A stretch of 11,089 bases of DNA from Anaerolineae bacterium (GTDB lineage: Bacteria; Chloroflexota; Anaerolineae; B4-G1; SLSP01). The DNA lies in NCBI GenBank assembly GCA_016927095.1, contig JAFGNI010000353.1, positions 1 through 11,089 on the forward strand, read 5' to 3'. The notes beneath the pieces were generated by a model. It was not told the origin of the DNA. It made no database searches and worked only from the letters and a program-made list of their open reading frames with translations. A program made the translations under genes and the position numbers. Below, one piece after another: positions 5,200 through 11,089 of the stretch (positions are counted from its first letter, which is position 1; each line of letters begins with the position of its first letter).

Positions 5200-6447
5200 A
5201 TGGCAATCAAGAGCACCAAATCACCCTCTCGTGCCGGAGGAAGCAAGACGCCGCGCCAGCCGAGCACATCCGGTTCACAGCCCGGGCGGACACTGAACTC
5301 GAAGATCCCCCGCTCATCCTCTCAACCCAAGTCCAGCCAGGCAGCCGGTAAAGGCCAGCCCGCGGCGAGCCGCCCTATGCCCTCACCCGCCCCTGTGGAC
5401 ACGGCGGCGGAGCGACTGACCGTGGTGCGCACGGACTGGCAGCGGGTCGCCGGGACCTTGGCCCTGACCGCGCTCTTCGATAGCCTCGAGAATGTCTCTC
5501 ATAGCCTTGACACGCTATCCGGCGACCTCTCCGATGTGAGAGCCCGTGGCTACCGGTTCGGGCGTAACTGGGAGACCCAGTTGGGGAATCTACTTAACCA
5601 ATGGCCCGGGCAGCGGTCGCAAGCAATGGCTTTCCTCGAGGATGAACAGCGCGCCCTGCAGCGGGCGGCCAGTGACGTCGAGATGCTGCTCAATCGTGCC
5701 GGCCGGGACACTGGGCTGATAAGCACAGCCGAAAGCCGGATTCGGGCCGTCCAGAGCAGCGTCAGCAGCGCAGAACATCGCGTCCGCGGTACCTATGACA
5801 CCACGCAGAGCCAGGCTTCGGCACTGAGGGCCGAGGTCGCCCGCGCGAGCTTCCTGCTCGATGCGCTGGACACCGCCAGCTTCGACCTGCTCCCCGACGA
5901 GCACGGTGTTGCTGCGTGTGAGGCAACCTGGACCAGCGACCAGCAGGAGCCCCAGGGTTACCTCTTCCTTACCGATGCAAGGCTGCTCTTCGAACAGCGC
6001 GAGGAAGTTGCCACGAAGAAGGTGCTCTTCATCACGACGCAGAAGGAGCTTATCCAGGAGAAGCTCTGGGAATCACCCATCGGGGCCGTAGAGGAGCTGG
6101 AGGCCGAGGACAAGAAGGGCTTTCTGAGTCGCAAGGAGATGCTGACGCTGCGGTTCTCCGAACGAACCCGTGAGATTCCCAGTGACGTGACGCTGCAACT
6201 CAAGGGCTCGGACAACGATACATGGCGCAGCCTGATCCGACAGGTCAAGAGCGGGCAGATCGACAGCGACCGTTTTGGCGCGCCGGCCCCTGAGGAGCTC
6301 CTGACCGAAGAGGTCACCCAAGAGGCGGCGGCACCGGAGAAGGAGCTGCCCACCGTCTGCCCCAACTGCAACGCCCCGCTGCCACCGGTCTTCAAAGGTA
6401 TGCGGCAGGTCACGTGCGACTATTGCGGCACCGTCATCAATCTCTAG
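5200..6447 (+). CDS. Uncharacterised protein: disordered N-terminus, coiled coil, PH/GRAM-like domain, C-terminal zinc ribbon
   Basis: I do not recognise a named family. The 415-residue product has four visible parts. Residues 1-70 are rich in Ser, Pro, Gly, Lys and Gln and are probably disordered. Residues about 80-226 are helical and mostly hydrophilic, with heptad-like spacing, suggesting a coiled coil. Residues about 232-350 look like a bacterial PH or GRAM-type barrel: beta strands such as QGYLFLTDARLLFEQRE, KKVLFITT and EMLTLRFSE, closed by a helix NDTWRSLIRQVKSG. After an acidic linker, CPNC (387-390) and CDYC (406-409) form a treble-clef or zinc-ribbon pair at the very C-terminus. There is no signal peptide or membrane segment, so it is probably cytosolic, possibly at the membrane surface through the PH-like part. 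It sits between prfB and tilS with a strong ribosome binding site. Lipid, protein or nucleic-acid binding is possible; none is shown. Confidence 0.75.
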   Translation: MAIKSTKSPSRAGGSKTPRQPSTSGSQPGRTLNSKIPRSSSQPKSSQAAGKGQPAASRPMPSPAPVDTAAERLTVVRTDWQRVAGTLALTALFDSLENVSHSLDTLSGDLSDVRARGYRFGRNWETQLGNLLNQWPGQRSQAMAFLEDEQRALQRAASDVEMLLNRAGRDTGLISTAESRIRAVQSSVSSAEHRVRGTYDTTQSQASALRAEVARASFLLDALDTASFDLLPDEHGVAACEATWTSDQQEPQGYLFLTDARLLFEQREEVATKKVLFITTQKELIQEKLWESPIGAVEELEAEDKKGFLSRKEMLTLRFSERTREIPSDVTLQLKGSDNDTWRSLIRQVKSGQIDSDRFGAPAPEELLTEEVTQEAAAPEKELPTVCPNCNAPLPPVFKGMRQVTCDYCGTVINL

Positions 6448-6493
6448 GAGACATCGGGAGCGGGCGCTAGGCTGAGTCACTGCCCGGACTGAC

Positions 6494-7963
6494 ATGGACC
6501 TCGTTCGCGATGTGGCGGCCTATATCGAGCGTCATCACCTCCTCGAATCGGACGCCGCCCTTGTCGTGGGTGTGTCCGGCGGCCCGGATTCGGTGACACT
6601 GCTGCACCTCCTGCGACGCCTCGCGCCCGCCCAGCGTATCACGCTCCACGTCGCCCATCTCAACCACGGCATCCGCGGCAAGGAAGCGGACGGCGACGAA
6701 GCGTTCGTCGTCGATCTGGCCTCCAGGTGGGATCTAGCCGTTACCACAGAGCGCGTAGATATTCCGGAACTTGCCCGGCGCCAGAAGCTGGCCCTTGAGG
6801 AAACGGCGCGGCGGGCCCGGTACGCCTTTCTGTGCCGCGTCGCGCAGCAGTGTGGGGCGCGTCAGGTTGCCGTTGCCCACAACGCTGACGATCAGGCCGA
6901 AACCGTGCTGATGCACCTGCTGCGCGGTTCTGGCCCAGCCGGACTGAGGGGGATGCTGCCGAGCACGCTGATGCGGGACTATCGCTTGTTGCCCCACTGC
7001 GCACATCCACCCGCCGACCTGAGGCTCATACGACCGCTTCTTAGCACGTCACGCGCAGACATCGAGGCCTATTGCCGCGAGCATGCGCTGCCGACACGGT
7101 TCGATCGCTCGAACCTAGACACGACCTATTACCGCAACAAGTTGCGGCACGAGGTTCTTCCCTACTTGCGGGAGATCAACCCTCAGATCTCCGAGCGCCT
7201 CCGCAACCTTGCGGAGGTCGTCCGGGCCGACTACAACCTGCTTAAGGAGTTTGTCAGCGTTGCGCGCGATACGCTTTTGGTCTCGACCCTCCCTGATGCC
7301 CTGGTCTTCGACTTGGCACGCTGGCGAGAACAACCCCTCGCGATTCAGCGCGCAATCGTGCGACAATCCGCCTACAAGCTGCGGCGCACCCTCCGGGACG
7401 TGGACTTCCAGCACGTCGAGCATGCCGTGCAGATCGCACAGACGGGCCAGACCGGCGCCCAGGCCGTCTTGCCGCACCAATTGGCACTGACCGTCGGCTA
7501 CACGACCTTGACCATCGGAGATGCCGACGCGCTGCACTTACCTGCGGAACGACCGTGGCTGCCGCCCGATGCGGAGATCCCAATCGCCGTTCCGGGTGTT
7601 ACACCGCTGCCAAACGGCTGGCAGCTTCATGCCCAGGAGATGGCCCACTGGAACATGGAGACGATCCGGCGCAACCCCAACCCGCTGGTCGCCTGGCTCG
7701 ACCGGGATGCGGTGGGCAAAGCGCCGGCGCTGAGGACGCGGGAGGAGGGCGACCGGTTCCGGCCCCAGGGCATGGACGGAGCGGAGGTCCGGCTGAGCGA
7801 CTTCCTCATCAACATCAAGCTGCCCCGCCGCTGGCGGGATCACCTGCCGTTATTGGTCGCGGATGATCACATACTGTGGGTGACCGGCCTTCGCTTGAGC
7901 CAGAAGGCGCGCGTTCGTGAGGATTCCGAACGCGTGGCCTATCTCCGCTTGTGCGGGCCGTAA
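6494..7963 (+). CDS. tilS: tRNA(Ile)-lysidine synthetase TilS
   Basis: TilS uses ATP and lysine to convert C34 of the CAU-anticodon tRNA-Ile to lysidine, so that it reads AUA and not AUG. The 489-residue product has an N-type PP-loop ATPase domain with SGGPDS at 28-33, the family motif LNHGIRGKEADGDEAFV at 56-72, HNADDQAET at 129-137 and RNKLRHEVLP at 214-223. A middle substrate-binding region follows. A C-terminal TilS domain at about 395-489 includes REEGDRFRPQGM and LSDFLINIKLPRRWRDHLPL. It is therefore the long, three-domain form, like E. coli TilS and unlike the short PP-loop-only form. The ATG at 6494 is 46 bases after the preceding stop and has no clear Shine-Dalgarno sequence. It is still the best start, because the family N-terminus begins about 20-25 residues before the PP-loop. 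The deoxynucleoside kinase gene follows after 26 bases. Confidence 0.95.
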   Translation: MDLVRDVAAYIERHHLLESDAALVVGVSGGPDSVTLLHLLRRLAPAQRITLHVAHLNHGIRGKEADGDEAFVVDLASRWDLAVTTERVDIPELARRQKLALEETARRARYAFLCRVAQQCGARQVAVAHNADDQAETVLMHLLRGSGPAGLRGMLPSTLMRDYRLLPHCAHPPADLRLIRPLLSTSRADIEAYCREHALPTRFDRSNLDTTYYRNKLRHEVLPYLREINPQISERLRNLAEVVRADYNLLKEFVSVARDTLLVSTLPDALVFDLARWREQPLAIQRAIVRQSAYKLRRTLRDVDFQHVEHAVQIAQTGQTGAQAVLPHQLALTVGYTTLTIGDADALHLPAERPWLPPDAEIPIAVPGVTPLPNGWQLHAQEMAHWNMETIRRNPNPLVAWLDRDAVGKAPALRTREEGDRFRPQGMDGAEVRLSDFLINIKLPRRWRDHLPLLVADDHILWVTGLRLSQKARVREDSERVAYLRLCGP

Positions 7964-7989
7964 GCAGAAAAAGAGGTATCCTACAGGCT

Positions 7990-8652
7990 ATGGCAAAGCA
8001 CCTCGTGTTGGTAGCGGGCAATATCGGTGCAGGCAAGACATCGCTTGCCGAGCGTCTCGGGAAGCGCCTGGGTTGGCACGTGGCTTATGAGTCCGTCGAT
8101 GACAACCCCTACCTCTCGGACTTCTACGCGGATATGCGCGCGTGGAGCTTCCACCTGCAGGTCTTCTTCCTGGGCCACCGGGCCCAGCAGCACGAAGCTC
8201 TTTACAACCTGCCGGCCTCGGCTGTGGTCGATCGCAGCATCTACGAAGATGCCCACATTTTCGCGCGTGCGCTGTACGAGATGCGCAATATGTCCAAAAG
8301 GGACTACCAAGCCTATCGCGCGCTCTACGACCTGGTCATCGCCAAGCTGCCACGCCCTGACCTGTTGATCTATATCGACGCCAGCGTCGCGACCCTCTGC
8401 CACAGGATCGCGATGCGGGGCCGCGATATCGAGTCCGGTATCACGGAGGACTACTTGACCCTCCTTGACCGGTACTACGATGACTGGATCGGCGCGTTTG
8501 ACCTATGCCCTGTCCTTACCGTGCCGGGGGATGACCTCGACTTCGTCTGCTACCCCGAGCATCTAGAGATCATCGCCGAACGCGTGGAAGCGAAATTGGC
8601 CGGCAGAGAGGCCGTCCAGTTCCCCAAACCGGAGACACTCCGTGGCAGCTGA
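7990..8652 (+). CDS. Deoxynucleoside kinase (dCK/dGK/dAK-like)
   Basis: This is a deoxynucleoside kinase of the dNK family, which phosphorylates a deoxynucleoside with ATP for dNTP salvage in the cytosol. The 220-residue product has a P-loop GNIGAGKTS at 10-18, the substrate-side YESVDDNPYL at 33-42, the catalytic-region DRSIYEDAHIFA at 81-92 (family ERS/DRS motif) and the lid RGRDIESGI at 143-151. The last is typical of the deoxyadenosine/deoxyguanosine kinase branch; the exact base preference cannot be read from the sequence. The frame is open upstream to a GTG at 7951 inside tilS, but ATG 7990 puts the P-loop at the usual distance from the N-terminus and follows an AAGAGG at 7971-7976 (long spacing). 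It ends inside the start of the next gene, overlapping by 11 bases, so translation of the two is probably coupled. Confidence 0.9.
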   Translation: MAKHLVLVAGNIGAGKTSLAERLGKRLGWHVAYESVDDNPYLSDFYADMRAWSFHLQVFFLGHRAQQHEALYNLPASAVVDRSIYEDAHIFARALYEMRNMSKRDYQAYRALYDLVIAKLPRPDLLIYIDASVATLCHRIAMRGRDIESGITEDYLTLLDRYYDDWIGAFDLCPVLTVPGDDLDFVCYPEHLEIIAERVEAKLAGREAVQFPKPETLRGS

Positions 8653-10015
8653 GTACGGCGAAACGCTAAGCGACCGCGAGCTCGAGATCATCGAGCTGGT
8701 CGCCGAAGGACTGACCAACCGGGAGGTCGCCAACCGGCTCTATCTTAGCCACAATACCGTCAAGGTGCACCTGCGCAATATCTTCACCAAAACAGGCGTC
8801 GCCTCTCGGACCGAACTCTCGATGATGGCGGTGCAAGAGGGCTGGATCACGGTCCCCGGCGTGAACGAGGACGAGGAAGGATCCGGGGGCGCGGCGACCG
8901 AGGCGCCTTCAGCAGCCTTAACGGCCGGTGAGGAGCCCGAGGCGAGAGCCGCCTGGCAGCTTGATTGGCCCTGGCAACGCTGGCTGAGCTTGGCCGGCGG
9001 GCTGGTCCTCGTTCTTGCTATCCTGTTTCTGCCGCAGCGCCGACCGGCACCCAGCGCCCCGCAAGGCCCGGGCGAGGTCTTCGGCGCCAGCAGCAGCATC
9101 CCCAGTATCTCCGCGGCTGCCTCTGAAGACGGGTGGCAGGAGCTGACCCCGTTGCCGGTCAGGCGTGCCGGCATGAGTGTGGCGGTCGCGGACAGCGAGA
9201 TCTACGTCATCGGGGGAATGACCGACAACGGAACGACGGGACGGGTCGACGTCTACGACATCGCCACCGGCGAATGGAGGCAGGGAGCCGACCGTCCTAG
9301 CGCGGTCGTGAACGCGAGCGCCGCGGTGCTGGACGGACAGATCTGGACCGCGGGGGGCTGCGATGAGGTTTGGCATCCGACGGCAGACCTTCATAATTAC
9401 GCACCGGATGAGGATGCGTGGCGCGATGGCCGCCCGCTGCCCGAGTCCCTGTGCGCCTATGCCCTTGCGGCCTACGGGGATCGCCTACTGCTGTTCGGGG
9501 GTTGGGACGGCGAAACCTACCGCGCGCTCACCCTTGCCTACACTCCTGCCGACGACACCTGGGAGGTCCTGACACCACCGCAGCAGGCGCGCGGATTTGG
9601 CGCCGCTGCGGTGCTGGAAGATCGCGTCTTCTATGCCGGTGGGTACGATGGCACACGCGAGTGGGCGGTATGCGAGGTCTATTTCCCTGCGACAGACCGG
9701 TGGGAGAGCTGCGGATCTATGCTGCAGCCCCGTGGGGGACTGAGCTTGGTCTCGACGGGGGGCCGTCTCTACGCCATCGGCGGCGGGTGGCAGACACCGC
9801 TTGGCTTCAACGAACGCTACACCCCCGCGAACGATCAGTGGTCGGTGCTGGAGACCCCGATTGTGGGCGAGTGGCGCAATCTGGGCGCCGTGCCCTGGGA
9901 CACCTCCATCTATGCCATCGGCGGGTGGAGCGGCACCGACTTCTTGAACCGGACCTACGCCATTGAGGTGATGCCGTGGCGCGTCTTCATCCCTGGGACG
10001 TTCCGGAGTCCGTAG
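8642..10015 (+). CDS. LuxR-type HTH - transmembrane segment - six-bladed Kelch propeller protein
   Basis: This is a probable membrane-bound DNA-binding protein of unknown target and signal. The 457-residue product starts at GTG 8642, with GGAG at 8631-8634 and seven bases of spacing. Residues 9-66 are a complete LuxR/GerE HTH: LSDRELEIIELVAEGLTNRE, then TVKVHLRNIFTKTGV and R56. An acidic, Ala-rich linker (70-108) leads to one membrane segment at about 114-131 (WLSLAGGLVLVLAILFLP). Residues about 165-445 hold six Kelch repeats, each with an IGG/AGG/FGG turn (about 190, 238, 286, 333, 380, 427) and a Y-x-P/A-x-x-D-x-W closing strand. Together they should form one complete propeller. The HTH would lie in the cytosol and the propeller outside, although basic residues flank the segment on both sides (R113; RR 133-134), so topology is not certain. 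Four cysteines (240, 271, 344, 357) lie in the propeller. Transcriptional regulation is inferred only from the HTH. Confidence 0.85.
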   Translation: MAAEYGETLSDRELEIIELVAEGLTNREVANRLYLSHNTVKVHLRNIFTKTGVASRTELSMMAVQEGWITVPGVNEDEEGSGGAATEAPSAALTAGEEPEARAAWQLDWPWQRWLSLAGGLVLVLAILFLPQRRPAPSAPQGPGEVFGASSSIPSISAAASEDGWQELTPLPVRRAGMSVAVADSEIYVIGGMTDNGTTGRVDVYDIATGEWRQGADRPSAVVNASAAVLDGQIWTAGGCDEVWHPTADLHNYAPDEDAWRDGRPLPESLCAYALAAYGDRLLLFGGWDGETYRALTLAYTPADDTWEVLTPPQQARGFGAAAVLEDRVFYAGGYDGTREWAVCEVYFPATDRWESCGSMLQPRGGLSLVSTGGRLYAIGGGWQTPLGFNERYTPANDQWSVLETPIVGEWRNLGAVPWDTSIYAIGGWSGTDFLNRTYAIEVMPWRVFIPGTFRSP

Positions 10016-10030
10016 GTTCGGTGGTCCGCG

Positions 10031-11050
10031 TTAGGTGAGCTGGAGGCCGGGCTCGATGTCCAGATCCCAACTCCCGCGGTCGCCCGCCTGATAGCGGAAG
10101 AAGCCGGCGGCAGCGACCATCGCAGCATTGTCGGTGCAGAGGACCTTGGGCAGGGCGTAGACGGGCAGCGAGACGCGCTCCCGGGTCGCCTCGCGGAGCG
10201 CCGTATTGGCGGAGACGCCGCCCGATAGCAACACGGCATTCGCCCCAAATTCCTTCGACGCAGCGACCGTCTTCTCGACCAAGACGTCGACGACGGATGC
10301 CTGAAACGCCGCAGCCATATCAGCATAGAAACGGTGAGGCACCGGGCCGGTGTACTTCTGGAGGATGCGCAGGACAGCCGTCTTCAAGCCGCTGAAACTG
10401 AAGTCGTAAGTCCCGGGGAGCCACGCCCGAGGCAGATCCACCGCCGACGGATTGCCCGTCTTGGCAGCTTCTTCGATGGCCGGTCCGCCAGGGTAGCCCA
10501 GCTTCAGCATCCGGGCAACCTTGTCAAAAGCCTCACCAGCGGCGTCGTCCAGCGTGCCGCCCAGGCGCTCGTACTGCCCGTGGCCATGAGCAAGGATCAG
10601 CTCCGTATGGCCACCCGAGACGACAAGGACAAGGACCGGAAAGCGCAGATTGCCCTGGGCGCTACCCTCGGCCCCAGTCCGCAGCCAATGGGCGTAGAGG
10701 TGCGCTTCCAGATGATTCACCGGCACGAGCGGCAAACCAGTCGCCAGCGCCGCACCTTTAGCGTAGTTGAGGCCGACAAGCAGGGACCCGGGCAACCCCG
10801 GACCATAGGTCACCCCGATGGCATCGAGATCATCCCAGCCAATATGCGCCGAGACGAGCGCCTGTTCAACCACGTACGTGATCGACTCCACGTGCATCCG
10901 TGAGGCCATCTCAGGGTAGACACCCCCGTACTGCGCGTGAAAGTCCGCCTGTGAGGCGATAATATTGGAGAGGATCGTCTCCCCCCCCTCGACCACAGCC
11001 GCGGCAGTCTCGTCGCAGGATGTCTCGATACCTAGTATGCGAATGGCCAT
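10031..11050 (-). CDS. tsaD: tRNA N6-adenosine threonylcarbamoyltransferase TsaD
   Basis: TsaD (Kae1/Qri7/YgjD family) transfers the threonylcarbamoyl group to A37 of ANN-decoding tRNAs, working with TsaB and TsaE, neither of which is in this window. The 339-residue product has the expected length and motifs: GIETSCDETA at 7-16, the metal-binding HLEAH at 113-117 (H113 and H117), SGGHTE at 145-150, the family block FSFSGLKTAV at 217-226, SGGVSAN at 276-282 and CTDNAAM at 305-311 with metal ligand D307. The ATG at 11048-11050 follows AAGGAG (11056-11061) at five bases. It is convergent with the HTH-Kelch gene: the TAA at 10031-10033 is only 15 bases from the opposing stop. Only 39 bases lie upstream in the window, so its promoter or operon partner is not visible. 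Confidence 0.97.
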   Translation of the reverse strand: MAIRILGIETSCDETAAAVVEGGETILSNIIASQADFHAQYGGVYPEMASRMHVESITYVVEQALVSAHIGWDDLDAIGVTYGPGLPGSLLVGLNYAKGAALATGLPLVPVNHLEAHLYAHWLRTGAEGSAQGNLRFPVLVLVVSGGHTELILAHGHGQYERLGGTLDDAAGEAFDKVARMLKLGYPGGPAIEEAAKTGNPSAVDLPRAWLPGTYDFSFSGLKTAVLRILQKYTGPVPHRFYADMAAAFQASVVDVLVEKTVAASKEFGANAVLLSGGVSANTALREATRERVSLPVYALPKVLCTDNAAMVAAAGFFRYQAGDRGSWDLDIEPGLQLT

Positions 11051-11055
11051 GTCAG

Positions 11056-11061
11056 CTCCTT
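11056..11061 (-). promoter_or_regulatory. Ribosome binding site of tsaD
   Basis: The minus strand reads AAGGAG five bases before the tsaD ATG, which supports the chosen start at 11050. Confidence 0.75.
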
Positions 11062-11089
11062 GAGATAGCCGTCAGCGAATAGCAATCAG

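Noticed and set aside
6448..6493. A separate promoter for tilS in the 46-base gap
   Set aside because: No -10-like hexamer at a useful distance is visible, and the gap is GC-rich. Read-through from the upstream genes is more likely.
7951..7989. GTG 7951 as the start of the deoxynucleoside kinase
   Set aside because: It adds 13 residues overlapping tilS and pushes the P-loop away from the N-terminus. ATG 7990 gives the normal family start.
9990..10060. Terminator between the convergent HTH-Kelch gene and tsaD
   Set aside because: Only 15 bases separate the stops, and I see no stable GC stem followed by a T-run on either strand. Termination must occur inside the opposing gene or be factor-dependent.

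Overview
The window is about 11.1 kb of GC-rich bacterial chromosome. The gene content and protein style (a receiver domain fused to a CpaE/TadZ-like ATPase next to CpaB, a short FtsY without an acidic A domain, a TilS followed by a deoxynucleoside kinase, and a LuxR-type HTH joined to a Kelch propeller) suggest the phylum Chloroflexota, perhaps Anaerolineae or Caldilineae. That placement is inference from gene style, not a search result. I saw no insertion sequence, CRISPR array, tRNA or rRNA. Most of the window is ordinary chromosome.

Left arm (1-2020, minus strand): the start of a Tad/Flp pilus locus. cpaB is transcribed leftward into a receiver-ATPase gene of the CpaE/TadZ type, which runs off the left edge of the window. 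Upstream of cpaB is a 324-base divergent intergenic region (2021-2344). It holds two candidate sigma70-type promoters for the pilus operon, two inverted repeats lying on them, a larger isolated hairpin, and a near-consensus promoter for sfsA on the plus strand. The sfsA promoter would start transcription at about the ATG, giving a leaderless mRNA.

Centre and right (2345-10015, plus strand): sfsA, then ftsY from its own promoter nested in the end of sfsA, then a tight series: ftsY - prfB - unknown coiled-coil/PH-like/zinc-ribbon protein - tilS - deoxynucleoside kinase - LuxR-HTH/TM/Kelch protein. Gaps are 30, 17, 46, 26 and -11 bases, with no visible terminator between them, so this looks like one transcription unit of almost 7 kb. 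It mixes membrane targeting of ribosomes (FtsY), translation termination (RF2), tRNA-Ile decoding (TilS) and dNTP salvage (dNK) with two uncharacterised proteins. prfB carries the classical +1 programmed frameshift, so the real gene starts at 4093, well upstream of the uninterrupted reading frame.

Right end (10031-11050, minus strand): tsaD, the t6A tRNA-modification enzyme, convergent with the Kelch gene and only 15 bases away from it.

The most unusual items are the membrane-tethered HTH-Kelch protein, the unknown PH-like/zinc-ribbon protein inside a translation operon, the organised divergent control region of the pilus operon, and the loss of the P-loop lysine in the CpaE-like ATPase. I found no clear evidence for a wholly new multi-gene system.
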